Source of the DNA: Shewanella cutis
GTDB lineage: Bacteria; Pseudomonadota; Gammaproteobacteria; Enterobacterales; Shewanellaceae
NCBI RefSeq assembly: GCF_022410515.1
Contig: NZ_JACSDI010000003.1
Coordinates: forward strand, 356,637-420,636
Length of the DNA: 64,000 bases
Direction of reading: 5' to 3'
This document shows positions 25,251 through 34,892 of this stretch, in pieces (positions within the stretch are counted from its first letter, which is position 1; every line of letters starts with the position of its first letter). The translations under genes were made by a program, and so were the position numbers. Under the pieces are notes generated by a model. It did not search any database, was not told where the DNA came from, and saw nothing but the letters and a program-made list of their open reading frames with translations.

Positions 25251-27740
25251 TTGAGACCGCCATTCAGCAGCCCCAGCACGCCGACTTTTGCCAGCTTCAC
25301 GCCTGAGAGTGTACAGGGCCGAGTGCTGACACGCCACGCGATTGCGCGAGATGGTAATCTGTTGTTGCAATACTATCTCGCTACAGAATCGGGTCCTGTG
25401 CTGGTGGAATTGCCTGACACTGAATACATTTGTTTTTGCCATCAAACAGATATGCAGGCTTTGCAGCTACAAACGCCGGGATTGGCGCTACGGTTCGTGC
25501 CACTTGAACTTAAGAGCTTTAAAAGACAAGCTGTGGCGGGGATTTATGCCAAGTCCAGTAGCGCATTTAGAAGTTTACAACGGATTGCAAACGATGCGGG
25601 TATTCCATTATTCGAGGCTGATATTCGCCCTGAGCAGCGTTTTTTAATTGAACGCTTTGTCGCTCTCGATGTGGCTTTTTTAGGGCACTATGCTAACAAC
25701 ATCAAATGTGGCAATGACGCAGCCATTCAGACTATTAACAAAAGTGAGAACAGTCAGGGACATTTACCGGTTTTCACTGCTATGCGCGCAAAAGCGGTTG
25801 CGCCGCAGCCAAGGATTCGGTTGCGCTCGATTTCCCTTGATTTTGAATGCAGTTTTGACGGTTTACTCTATTCTGTGGCGCTTTATGGGCGTGACGTTCA
25901 GGCTCACCCCTATGAAAAAGTGATTATGGTGGGGGAGGTGCAATCTGATGCTCCGCAGTACATAGAATGGGTGAGCGATGAGGCGATGCTTATTCGTCAA
26001 TTGATTGCATGGTTTGCCGAGTTTGATCCCGATGTGATCATTGGTTGGTCGGTGGTGACCTTTGACTTAGCACTGTTATATCGGCGAGCGTTACTGCATC
26101 GCATTCCGTTACGTGTTGGTCGTGGTGGCGCGATCCTTGAGTGGAAGGTTGAGAATAAGTTTCGCCCTGAAACCTTAAATTTACCGGGGCGAGTCGTGCT
26201 GGATGGCATCGATTGGTTGAAGGCGGCATTTTATCACTTTGAACGCTTTTCTTTGGAATTTGTGGCCCAAGCGCTGCTCGGTGAGGGAAAGGCAATTAAC
26301 AATGTCGAAAACCGAGTTGAAGAAATTGACGCTTTATTTACTGTAAATAAACAGGCACTTGCTCACTATAACCTGACAGATAGCCGATTGGTATGGGATA
26401 TCTTCGAGCACACCCAGTTGTGGGATTTTGTCCTCGCACGCGCCGAGTTAACGGGATTAGAACTGGGCCGAGTGGGGGCATCGGTCGCTGCATTTAATCA
26501 TTTATACCTACCGCATTTACACCGTGCTGGCTATGTCGCGCCTGCAGAACCTGCCAGTCAAGGGATTGAAAGCCCTGGCGGGTATGTGATGGATTCTGTC
26601 CCTGGATTTTATCAGCATATTTTAGTTTTTGATTTTAAAAGTCTTTATCCCTCGATAATCCGTACTTTTTTGATCGATCCCAAAGGGCTCATTGAAGGCT
26701 TGGATTGCGGGGCGGTACAGGTTACAGATGAATCTGAAACGGTTCCCGGATTTTTAGGGGCTCGTTTTAGTCGGCGACAGCCTATTTTGCCAAAGCTTAT
26801 TCAAACACTATCGGAACAGCGCGAAAAAGCTAAGCGGGAAGCGAATGCGCCTTTATCGCAAGCGATTAAAATCATTATGAATTCACTTTATGGGGTATTA
26901 GGTTCCCAAGGTTGTGTATTTCATGATGCAAAGTTGGCGAGCTCCATTACCATGCGCGGTCATCAGATTATGAAACAGACGCGCGCTTGGATTGAGGAGA
27001 TGGGCTATCAAGTGATTTACGGTGACACCGATTCTACCTTTGTCTATTTAGGTGATGAGCCTGATTTAAGTGATATTTCCACTTTAGGTAAACAGATAGC
27101 CGCGAAAATAAATGCAAACTGGCAGGCTAAAATCACCAAGGACTTTGAGCTAGAAAGTTTTCTCGAGTTACAGTTTGAGCGCCACTACGAGCAATTTTTT
27201 ATGCCGACCTTGAGGGGATCAGAGGAAGGAAGCAAAAAGCGCTATGTGGGCGCTTGGCGAAATGTGAGTGACGAGTTGGAAATCACTTTTAAGGGGATGG
27301 AACAGGTTCGAAGTGATTGGAGCCCTTTAGCGAGAAAGGTTCAGGCTGAACTCTATGAGCGAATGTTCAATCAGCGAGATATTAGCGGTTATCTCGCGGA
27401 TGTCATAGGCGAACTTCAGGCCGGAAAGCGGGATGCTGAATTAGTGTTTAGCAAACGAATGCGCCGAAATCTTGAAGAGTACACCGCAAAATCCTCCCCC
27501 CATGTCAAAGTCGCACGTCAGCTATGTGAGTTAACAGGGAAGGTATCCTATAGCAAGCGAGGCGCACAGATTGATTATGTCATCACGGTAAACGGTCCTG
27601 AACCTGTTTCCCATAGATCGTCTACAATTGACTATCAGTATTACATTGATAAACAAATCGGTCCTATCGCTGAGCCTGTTTTTTCAATAATGAAATTAAA
27701 TTACACTGATATTGCCTCAAAACAACTAATGTTAATTTAA
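25251..27740 (+). CDS. polB: DNA polymerase II (family B)
   Basis: SOS-induced repair polymerase with 3'-5' proofreading. 829 residues from a TTG start (E. coli 783); the family N-terminal pattern begins at VLTRHAIARDGN, so a GTG about 26 codons in is an alternative. Seen: exonuclease motif I LDFECS, motif II PDVIIGWSVVTFDL, and YNLTDSRLVWDIF; polymerase motif A DFKSLYPSIIRTF, motif B KIIMNSLYGVLG and motif C YGDTDS; then GSKKRYVGAW. All catalytic acidic residues are seen. Exo I reads D-F-E rather than D-I-E, which keeps both carboxylates. Divergent from dinG across a LexA box. Confidence 0.95.
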   Translation: MRPPFSSPSTPTFASFTPESVQGRVLTRHAIARDGNLLLQYYLATESGPVLVELPDTEYICFCHQTDMQALQLQTPGLALRFVPLELKSFKRQAVAGIYAKSSSAFRSLQRIANDAGIPLFEADIRPEQRFLIERFVALDVAFLGHYANNIKCGNDAAIQTINKSENSQGHLPVFTAMRAKAVAPQPRIRLRSISLDFECSFDGLLYSVALYGRDVQAHPYEKVIMVGEVQSDAPQYIEWVSDEAMLIRQLIAWFAEFDPDVIIGWSVVTFDLALLYRRALLHRIPLRVGRGGAILEWKVENKFRPETLNLPGRVVLDGIDWLKAAFYHFERFSLEFVAQALLGEGKAINNVENRVEEIDALFTVNKQALAHYNLTDSRLVWDIFEHTQLWDFVLARAELTGLELGRVGASVAAFNHLYLPHLHRAGYVAPAEPASQGIESPGGYVMDSVPGFYQHILVFDFKSLYPSIIRTFLIDPKGLIEGLDCGAVQVTDESETVPGFLGARFSRRQPILPKLIQTLSEQREKAKREANAPLSQAIKIIMNSLYGVLGSQGCVFHDAKLASSITMRGHQIMKQTRAWIEEMGYQVIYGDTDSTFVYLGDEPDLSDISTLGKQIAAKINANWQAKITKDFELESFLELQFERHYEQFFMPTLRGSEEGSKKRYVGAWRNVSDELEITFKGMEQVRSDWSPLARKVQAELYERMFNQRDISGYLADVIGELQAGKRDAELVFSKRMRRNLEEYTAKSSPHVKVARQLCELTGKVSYSKRGAQIDYVITVNGPEPVSHRSSTIDYQYYIDKQIGPIAEPVFSIMKLNYTDIASKQLMLI

Positions 27741-27960
27741 TGTTGCCAATGTGTTCTTTGTATTTTATTAACTGTGTTTTGTAGTGTTTTAATCTGTTTT
27801 GTGGCGGTTAAATGGTCTGTTTTTGTGATGTTTATCTATAGATTCCTTAGGTTTCCCTTGGAGAGTTTAATAAAATTTTGCTACTCTCAGTGGGAAATTG
27901 TAAGGAAAAATAACAACGGAATGACGTTGATAGAACATAAACAAGAAGGTTAAGCACCAA

Positions 27961-29157
27961 ATGAACAAAACGATAGTCGCCACTGCGCTAGCAGCACTCT
28001 TTCTTGCACCAACCGTATCTGCAATTGAAATCTACAAAGATGATAAAAATGCAGTGGAAATAGGGGGGTTTATTGATGCGCGCGTAATCAACACTCAAGG
28101 TGAAACAGAGGTTGTTAATGGTGCTTCTCGAATTAATTTTGGTTTCAGCCGCGAGTTAAGCGATGGCTGGAATGCGTTTGCTAAGTTGGAATGGGGCGTT
28201 AACCCAGTTGGCAACAGTGATATTGTATATAGCAATCGCTTTGAATCTGTTCAAGATGAATTTTTTTATAACCGTTTAGGTTATGCCGGACTGAGCCACG
28301 ATAAATACGGCACACTCACCATCGGTAAACAATGGGGAGCTTGGTACGATGTCGTTTATGGCACTAACTATGGTTTTGTCTGGGATGGCAATACCGCTGG
28401 TGTTTACACCTTTAACAAAGATGATGGTGCTGTTAACGGTGTCGGTCGGGGTGATAAAACAGTTCAATACCGTAACACCTTTGGCGATGTCAGCATCGCG
28501 GCGCAGGTACAGCTAAAAAATAGCAGTTTTTATACTTGTGATTCTGTGCCTGACCAAGATGACTGCAAAAAGTTATGGGAGACTGGTGATAGATCTGCCC
28601 AGCAAGTTGATTATGACGAAACCTATGGTTTTGCTGTGACTTATAATGCAACTGACAAATTGACCTTAACCGCTGGTGTTAACCGTGGTGAATTTGACGT
28701 TAGCTTTGGGAATGGCGAATCAACTACTGCAGTCGACCTTATCTATGGTGCTGGCATAATGTGGGGCGGGTTTGATGCTAATGGTTGGTATGCCGCCGCT
28801 AACATTAACAAGCAAGAAAACCACGATACCGATAATTTAGGCCGTTTGATTAAAGAGGCTGTTGGGGCTGAAACGTTACTGTCGTACAAATTCGATAATG
28901 GTCTACGTTACTTCGTGTCCTATAACATTTTAGATGCGGGTAAAGATTATGTCATTCAGCCCAATTTACCCATTTATGCCAACGATGTGTTTAAGCGCCA
29001 ATTTGTCGTGGCTGGTGTGCACTATCTGATGGATGCCAATACGGTTATCTACTTGGAAGGTCGTAAAGATTTTAGCGATTTTACCGGAGTGGATGAAGCT
29101 GCGATGGCGCTTTCAGAAGATGATGGTATCGCTATCGGGATCCGTTATACACTGTAA
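27961..29157 (+). CDS. Gram-negative general porin
   Basis: Outer-membrane trimeric beta-barrel for passive diffusion of small solutes, 398 residues. Seen: signal peptide (1-21, ending TVSA), then IEIYKDDKNAVEIGGFIDARV, the usual porin opening; alternating hydrophobic strands; the constriction-loop segment YGTLTIGKQWGAWYDVVYG; and a terminal strand ending IAIGIRYTL. The barrel ends in Leu rather than the usual Phe. The 220-bp upstream gap is very T-rich and contains TGTGAT, half of a CRP site only. A strong terminator follows. Confidence 0.92.
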   Translation: MNKTIVATALAALFLAPTVSAIEIYKDDKNAVEIGGFIDARVINTQGETEVVNGASRINFGFSRELSDGWNAFAKLEWGVNPVGNSDIVYSNRFESVQDEFFYNRLGYAGLSHDKYGTLTIGKQWGAWYDVVYGTNYGFVWDGNTAGVYTFNKDDGAVNGVGRGDKTVQYRNTFGDVSIAAQVQLKNSSFYTCDSVPDQDDCKKLWETGDRSAQQVDYDETYGFAVTYNATDKLTLTAGVNRGEFDVSFGNGESTTAVDLIYGAGIMWGGFDANGWYAAANINKQENHDTDNLGRLIKEAVGAETLLSYKFDNGLRYFVSYNILDAGKDYVIQPNLPIYANDVFKRQFVVAGVHYLMDANTVIYLEGRKDFSDFTGVDEAAMALSEDDGIAIGIRYTL

Positions 29158-29191
29158 GTCATAACGTTGCCTGAAAGGGCCTAAGTTCAAC

Positions 29192-29228
29192 AAAAACGCC
29201 AGTCAGCAATGACTGGCGTTTTTGTATT
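29192..29228 (+). terminator. terminator of the porin gene
   Basis: Perfect 14-bp stem: AAAAACGCCAGTCA (29192-29205), loop GCAA, TGACTGGCGTTTTT (29210-29223). Confidence 0.92.
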
Positions 29229-29437
29229 TGGATTTAGGAGTATTAAGGTTCGCGTTTGTAAAGTGACCACAATGTCGCTAGATGGTTTAATTTGTTTATT
29301 TTATGTTGATTAAAGGTTTCATATGTGATTTTATTGTTTCTGCCGAGTACAGCGTGTTTTTGACGTACTTTTGTTTGAAACTGCTTATTAAATAAGCGGA
29401 TTATAATAAAGACATAATATGTCCAGGGAGATAGACA

Positions 29438-32248
29438 ATGCATAAGAATAACTTATTAGCCAAATCTGTGCGTTTCGCATTGATTGGTGGTGTAGCTGCA
29501 ACCGCATTAAACGTGCCATTAGTCATGGCTGCTGATGAAGCTGGTGCTGATAAAAAAGTAGAACGTATAGAAGTAACAGGTTCACGTATCAAGCGTACCG
29601 ATATGGAAGCGGCAAGTCCTGTTCTTGTAATGAATAGAGATGAGCTCGAAGCCACAGGTATGATCAGTATTGGTGATATCTTACAAACAATTCCAGCTGC
29701 AGGTTCTGCACTAAACACTGCTTTCAACAATGGTGGCGACGGTTCTACTAACATGGACCTGCGTAACCTAGGCGCTCAACGTCTACTGGTGTTAGTGAAT
29801 GGTAAGCGTTGGATATCTTCTTTGGGTTCAACAGTTGACTTAAACACAATTCCTACATCAACAATTGAGCGCATTGAAGTATTAAAAGATGGTGCTTCAG
29901 CGGTTTACGGTTCTGACGCTATTGCTGGTGTAGTTAACATTATTACCCGCAAAAATTTTGAAGGTGTTGAAGTTTCTGTATATGGCGGACAAAACGCTAA
30001 ATATGACGATGGTCGCCAATATACCGCTGATTTTACTGTTGGTTCCGTATCTGAAAAAGGTGGCTTATTATTCAACATGGCCCACGTGACTCAGCAACCT
30101 ATTTGGGCTGGTGACCGTGATATTTCTGACACTGGTTACAGTTCTACTGCGGATAACACTCGTATCCGCGTTAAGGGCTCGCAACTGAATCAAGCTAACC
30201 AAGATGCATTAGCTGCTATTGGTAAACCAAACAGTTCTGGTATTTACGACTATATGTCTAAAGAAGGAACTGGCGCCAATGTTGGTATGGATCAATTCCG
30301 TCCACGTACTGGTAGCGATGTTTATAACTATGCTCCTGATAACTATCTATCAACACCGCAAAACCGTAACTCTTTCTATGTTCAAGGTTTTTATGATATT
30401 TCAGACAACTTAAGAGTTGTTTCAGACTTTATGATGACCAACCGTAAGTCATCTCAAGAATTAGCGCCTATGCCACTGACATTAGGCGCTTCATTTGGCG
30501 CGGCCGCAAGTCGTGTGGATATTGGCGCGAATAATATCTATAACCCATTCGGTGAAACACTTTATGGTGATAGTGCTCGTGCGGTTGCTAATGGTAAACC
30601 TGCTGGGTATGTTCCTTATGCTTTACAACGCCGTATGGTTGAGGCCGGTTCTCGTCAATACAATCAGAACGATACCACTTATCGTGCAATGGTTGGTCTT
30701 GAAGGCAATATCAATGATAACTGGAGTTGGACTGCAAGTTACATCTACGGCCAAAATAACCAAGATGTATTGACCACAGGTCTACTCAATTTAACGCGTA
30801 TCAATCAAGCATTAGGCGATAATTGTAATGCAAGCAATGGTTGTGTTGCGTTAAACCTATTTGGTGGCCCTGGTTCTGTAACTCAAGATATGGTTGATTA
30901 TATTACTTTCGATAGTGTTAGCCGCTCAGGCTTAACGATGAAAGACTATACATTCAACATCGCGGGTGACCTATTTGACTTACCTGCTGGTCCTGTTGGT
31001 TTAGCTTTAGGTCTAGAACGTCGTGAGGAAACAGGTTTTGATACGCCAGATCCATTAACTGTAACAGGTGAGTCTTCTGGTAACCAACGTGATGCGACGT
31101 CAGGCGGTTTCCGTTTAGATGAAGCTTATGCTGAATTAGCAATTCCCGTAATAGAAAGCTTATTAATTACGCCTGCTATTCGGGTTTCTGATCACGATGC
31201 CTATGGTAACAATACTACGGGTAAAGTGGGCGCGGAATTCCGCCCAATGGATGATATGCTGTTACGTGGTACATGGGCTCAAGGTTATCGCGCACCTTCA
31301 ATTTCTGATTTATATGCAGGTAGTGCAGATTCTTATCCAACTTGGAATGATCCTTGTAATACAAGAGATTCTAAAGGTAATGTACTTAATATTTCAGGTT
31401 TACCAGGATGTGCTGGTGTGCCTGATGGCTATCGTCAAGCCAACACGCAAATTCGGATTTCTCAGGTTTCATCACCCGATTTAAAACCTGAAACGTCAGA
31501 GTCATACACTTTTGGTGCAGTGTATAACCCATCTTGGTTAGAGGGGGCAGAGTTTACCGTTGATTACTATAATATCAAGGTTGAAGATGCAATTGGTCGT
31601 TATGGACATACCATTATTGCTCGCGAGTGTGCTACTGGAGATAAGATTTCCTCTTGCGATAAGATTGACCGTGATAGTTTAGGTAATATTGTTGATTTAC
31701 GTAACTTCCTCCAAAATGCTGGCACATATGAAGTAGAAGGTATCGACTTCTTCACTGCATATCGATTCCCTGAAACATCATTTGGCTCATTCAAAACTTC
31801 ACTTGATCTAGCTTATGTGCTGGGTAATGAGTTTGACGGAGAAGATCGTGCAGGGATTCAGTATGGTGATGGTGGTTTCCCTGAACTCAAAGGTAGTTTA
31901 AACATTGATTGGGCTATGGGGGATTGGGATGCACATTGGAAAATGCGTTATGTTGGTGAGCTGACCAGTGATTTTTATGCTAATGATCCAGACAATTATG
32001 ACTTCTATAAAGACAATGGTTATAGAGAGACATTCAGTGCTTATATGGTTCATAACGTCTCTGTTGGTTATAATATAGAAGATTATAATACTAAGATTTC
32101 TTTAGGTATTAATAACTTGTTCGCAAAAGAGCCACAGGCTGAAGGCCCAACTAATAACGAAGCACTTTCTAGCAACAACTTCTCTGTTACAGAGTATGAT
32201 GTGAATATGGATCGCTTTATCTATTTACGTGCAACAACCAAGTTCTAA
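29438..32248 (+). CDS. TonB-dependent outer-membrane receptor
   Basis: Ligand-gated outer-membrane importer, 936 residues, substrate unknown. Seen: signal peptide (about 1-31), a TonB-box-like stretch just after it (KVERIEVTGSRIKRTD, where RIEVTG is the usual Shewanella form), a plug domain (about 60-175, LETATGMISIGDILQTIPA-like start and VEVLKDGASAVYGSDAIAGVVNI end), and a 22-strand barrel with DLKPETSESYTFGAVY and a C-terminal strand ending YLRATTKF, with the terminal Phe. It stands upstream of the TonB2 operon but is separated by a terminator and about 450 bp. The receptors of this type often take up carbohydrates or peptides; nothing here decides. Confidence 0.93.
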   Translation: MHKNNLLAKSVRFALIGGVAATALNVPLVMAADEAGADKKVERIEVTGSRIKRTDMEAASPVLVMNRDELEATGMISIGDILQTIPAAGSALNTAFNNGGDGSTNMDLRNLGAQRLLVLVNGKRWISSLGSTVDLNTIPTSTIERIEVLKDGASAVYGSDAIAGVVNIITRKNFEGVEVSVYGGQNAKYDDGRQYTADFTVGSVSEKGGLLFNMAHVTQQPIWAGDRDISDTGYSSTADNTRIRVKGSQLNQANQDALAAIGKPNSSGIYDYMSKEGTGANVGMDQFRPRTGSDVYNYAPDNYLSTPQNRNSFYVQGFYDISDNLRVVSDFMMTNRKSSQELAPMPLTLGASFGAAASRVDIGANNIYNPFGETLYGDSARAVANGKPAGYVPYALQRRMVEAGSRQYNQNDTTYRAMVGLEGNINDNWSWTASYIYGQNNQDVLTTGLLNLTRINQALGDNCNASNGCVALNLFGGPGSVTQDMVDYITFDSVSRSGLTMKDYTFNIAGDLFDLPAGPVGLALGLERREETGFDTPDPLTVTGESSGNQRDATSGGFRLDEAYAELAIPVIESLLITPAIRVSDHDAYGNNTTGKVGAEFRPMDDMLLRGTWAQGYRAPSISDLYAGSADSYPTWNDPCNTRDSKGNVLNISGLPGCAGVPDGYRQANTQIRISQVSSPDLKPETSESYTFGAVYNPSWLEGAEFTVDYYNIKVEDAIGRYGHTIIARECATGDKISSCDKIDRDSLGNIVDLRNFLQNAGTYEVEGIDFFTAYRFPETSFGSFKTSLDLAYVLGNEFDGEDRAGIQYGDGGFPELKGSLNIDWAMGDWDAHWKMRYVGELTSDFYANDPDNYDFYKDNGYRETFSAYMVHNVSVGYNIEDYNTKISLGINNLFAKEPQAEGPTNNEALSSNNFSVTEYDVNMDRFIYLRATTKF

Positions 32249-32271
32249 TGGTAGAACCGCTTAGTTGAAAT

Positions 32272-32305
32272 AAAGCCGAATGCTGAAAAGTGTTCGGCTT
32301 TTTCA
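32272..32305 (+). terminator. terminator of the TonB receptor gene
   Basis: AAAGCCGAA (32272-32280) pairs with TTCGGCTTT (32293-32301), with partial inner pairing, followed by TTCATTATT. Confidence 0.8.
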
Positions 32306-32559
32306 TTATTTGCAGCCTTTTTAGCTATAGAACATACATATTGCCTTCGGATAACAATGGTTGATCTTCAATCTAACGCAGTTTCAAATTCGTGATAATT
32401 AGGCCGTGCAACTTTTAACAACGTTAATTGTTTGTACTGCTGAAGATGACGAGCATTTTTATCTGTTATCCAGTAAATCAGAACGTTTGTTTAAAAAAAC
32501 ACCTTTCGAAAAAAAATTCATAACTTAGACTTCTTTACACTCATTTTTTACATGTTCTG

Positions 32560-32593
32560 AATGTTGACACAGGTCAACATTTTGTGAAATGAT
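32560..32593 (+). promoter_or_regulatory. candidate promoter overlapped by a 9-bp-arm palindrome
   Basis: AATGTTGAC (32560-32568), four bases, GTCAACATT (32573-32581): a perfect inverted repeat. The left arm contains TTGACA (32564-32569), and AATGAT (32588-32593) lies 18 bp further, so a -35 element sits inside the palindrome. This is the form of a repressor operator; the regulator is not identifiable. Confidence 0.55.
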
Positions 32594-32598
32594 GCCAG

Positions 32599-32623
32599 CG
32601 GGTCTATACCCGTAAGGGTGTAG
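32599..32623 (+). promoter_or_regulatory. overlapping alternative hairpins in the TonB2 leader
   Basis: CGGGT(CTAT)ACCCG (32599-32612) and CTATACCC(GTAA)GGGTGTAG (32604-32623, one wobble pair) share the segment ACCC and cannot form together. They lie shortly after the predicted transcription start. Confidence 0.4.
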
Positions 32624-32754
32624 GAAAGGGAAGAAAAAACTAAGAATCACAAGAGAAAGATGAACTTACGGTAAGCATTTCCTAAAGTAAGTCTTGATTA
32701 AAGTGATGTTGCTAGTAAGTTAACTTTTTATTCACTTCAAATTGGTTGGGAACT

Positions 32755-33537
32755 ATGTCCAAGGTAAGCAATAGAACAAAAATCGCTACTGCACTTGTTG
32801 GCGTGCTGGCATTAGCGAGCAGCAACTTAGTAGTTGCAGATCCTCTTACCGACGTGCAAAAAGCGGATAGTATGATCCATGCTGATGCTGCTGCGTCGCA
32901 AAAGAACGTTGATAAGTATTTCGATCAAGCACAAGACATGCTTTTTGAGTATGGTTCTGTTGCTGATGAACGTGAGTCACTGAAGTCCTATAACGACTAT
33001 GTTGCCAGCTTAGTTGCTGACCAACAAAAAACAATGGACGCGATTCAAAACGACATTAATGGCGTAGATAAACTGCGTCAGGGTGTTGTGCCTTTAATGT
33101 TTAAAATGGTTGAGTCTTTAGAACAGTTCGTTCAATTAGATTTACCATTCAACTCTGAAGTACGTGCTAACCGCGTAAAAGAGTTAAAAACACTGTTAAA
33201 CACAGCTGAAGTGACTTTAGCTGAAAAATACCGTTTGATCCTTGATGCGTATAGCATCGAGCGTGAATATGGTAGTGCTGTTGCAGTTAACCAAGGTAAA
33301 TTAACCTTAGATGGTAAAGAAGTATTAGTTGACTTCTTCAACTTAGGTCGTGTGGCTCTTTATGCGCAAAGCTTAGATCAAAAGACTGGCTGGATGTACA
33401 ACCCACAAACTAAGGGTTGGGACAAGTTAGAAGACAGCTATTTGCGTGAACTGACAAAAGGTATCCGCATTGCCCGTAAACAAGGCGCTCTAGATCTATT
33501 CGCATTACCAATTCCTGCTGCGGAGACTGCACAATAA
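32755..33537 (+). CDS. DUF3450 family periplasmic protein (TonB2-system partner)
   Basis: 260-residue exported protein of unknown mechanism that regularly heads TtpC/ExbB/ExbD/TonB operons in marine Gammaproteobacteria. The ATG at 32755 is chosen; a TTG three codons earlier is possible. Seen: signal peptide (about 1-28, ending LVVA), a long helical stretch with coiled-coil character (about 30-125), DLPFNSEVRANRVKEL and a more globular C-terminal half (YGSAVAVNQGKLTLDGKEVLVDF, PQTKGWDKLEDSYLRELTKGIRIA). Its stop codon overlaps the ttpC start by one base. Periplasmic location and partnership are inference from signal and context. Confidence 0.88.
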   Translation: MSKVSNRTKIATALVGVLALASSNLVVADPLTDVQKADSMIHADAAASQKNVDKYFDQAQDMLFEYGSVADERESLKSYNDYVASLVADQQKTMDAIQNDINGVDKLRQGVVPLMFKMVESLEQFVQLDLPFNSEVRANRVKELKTLLNTAEVTLAEKYRLILDAYSIEREYGSAVAVNQGKLTLDGKEVLVDFFNLGRVALYAQSLDQKTGWMYNPQTKGWDKLEDSYLRELTKGIRIARKQGALDLFALPIPAAETAQ

Positions 33538-34892
33538 TGAAGAAGTTAATTACTACAGCTGTATTAGCTGCAAGTTTTTCTTTAACTGCTGGTATGGCTA
33601 GCGCTGCTGATGCGCCAAAGACCATCGACCAATTATTGCAGCAAGTTAAAGTCGATCGCGCTGCTGAAGGTAAAGTTAATAGCAAACGTGAACAAGAGTT
33701 TCAGGCTGAGCGTGGCGATAAAGCGGCTCTGTTAAAGCGTGAAAAAGATGCTTTAGCGGCTGAAAAACAACGCGGTAAAGACCTAAACCAAGCTTTCTTA
33801 GATAACGAGCGCAAAATTGCTCAAATAGAAGAAGATCTAAAAACAGCTCAAGGTGACTTGGGTGAAATGTTTGGTGTTGTTAAAGGTGAAGCTGGCGATT
33901 TCGCTGGTAAATTAGCGAGTTCAAACGTAAGTGCTCAATACCCAAATCGTGACAAGTTTGTTGCTGATTTAGGTGCGCGTAAGCAATTACCAAAGATTGA
34001 AGAGTTAGAGCAATTCTGGCAAGAGCAATTATTCGAGATGGTACAATCTGGTAAGGTTGTAAAATACGAAGGTTCTGTTACTGCAATTGATGGAAGTGTT
34101 AAAAATACCACTATTCACCGTGTTGGTACTTATAACTTAACTGCTGATGGTAAATACGTTGTTTACAATCCAGATTTAGGTTTAGTTCAAGAGTTGTCGC
34201 AACAGCCTGAAGGTTATCAAGTCAGTGCTGTAGGCAAGTGGGAGCAAACCACGTCTGGTACTGCTCCTTTCTACATTGACCCTGCTCGTGGTGTTTTGTT
34301 AAATATCTTCACTAACAAAGCGAGTATGGAAGATCGTATCGAGTCTGGTGGCACAATTGGTTATATCATTCTGGTACTACTTGCACTTGGTTTATTAATT
34401 GCTGCTGAGCGTTTCATTGTTCTGGCTGCTATTGGTGCAAAAGTTAAAAATCAAGCGAAGAATGTTGATAAACCAGGTAATAACGCACTTGGTCGTATCT
34501 TGAAGGTTTACCATGAAAACAAAGATGTTGATGTTGAAACATTGGAGTTGAAATTGGATGAAGCCATTCTAAAAGAAACACCAGCATTAGAAGCGCGTAT
34601 TCCAATTCTAAAAGTGATTGCTGCTATCGGTCCTATGTTAGGTCTGTTAGGTACAGTAACAGGTATGATTGCAACCTTCCAAAGTATCCAATTGTTCGGT
34701 ACTGGCGATCCAAAACTGATGGCTGGCGGTATCTCTATGGCATTGGTTACAACGGTTCAAGGTTTGGTTGCGGCACTGCCTCTGATGTTACTGCATGCAA
34801 TGTTAGTTGCGCGTAGTAAGTCCATCACCCAAATTTTAGAAGAACAAAGTGCTGGTATCATCGCGGCACACGCTGAGAAGAGGGCTGACTAA
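33537..34892 (+). CDS. ttpC: TtpC-like MotA/TolQ/ExbB proton channel protein with large periplasmic domain
   Basis: Extended ExbB-like inner-membrane protein of TonB2-type systems; in Vibrio, TtpC is needed for TonB2-dependent iron uptake. 451 residues. Seen: signal peptide (about 1-23, ending MASA), a periplasmic coiled coil (about 30-110) and beta-rich region (about 150-255), then the proton-channel part: membrane helix GYIILVLLALGLLIAAERF (about 273-292) and the conserved IAAIGPMLGLLGTVTGMIATFQ with GGISMALVTTVQGLVAALPLML. Second gene in the operon, overlapping both neighbours by one base. Confidence 0.9.
   Translation: MKKLITTAVLAASFSLTAGMASAADAPKTIDQLLQQVKVDRAAEGKVNSKREQEFQAERGDKAALLKREKDALAAEKQRGKDLNQAFLDNERKIAQIEEDLKTAQGDLGEMFGVVKGEAGDFAGKLASSNVSAQYPNRDKFVADLGARKQLPKIEELEQFWQEQLFEMVQSGKVVKYEGSVTAIDGSVKNTTIHRVGTYNLTADGKYVVYNPDLGLVQELSQQPEGYQVSAVGKWEQTTSGTAPFYIDPARGVLLNIFTNKASMEDRIESGGTIGYIILVLLALGLLIAAERFIVLAAIGAKVKNQAKNVDKPGNNALGRILKVYHENKDVDVETLELKLDEAILKETPALEARIPILKVIAAIGPMLGLLGTVTGMIATFQSIQLFGTGDPKLMAGGISMALVTTVQGLVAALPLMLLHAMLVARSKSITQILEEQSAGIIAAHAEKRAD

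Larger units (their letters stand above)
32306..32754 (+). other. long leader/intergenic region before the TonB2 operon
   Basis: About 450 bp without a gene. The left half shows no structure I can name. The right half holds a palindrome-overlapped promoter (32560-32593) and competing hairpins (32599-32623), leaving a leader of about 150 nt before the ATG at 32755. No Fur-box match is seen. Confidence 0.6.

Noticed and set aside
27741..27960. CRP site upstream of the porin
   Set aside because: Only the left half TGTGA is good; the right half does not match TCACA.
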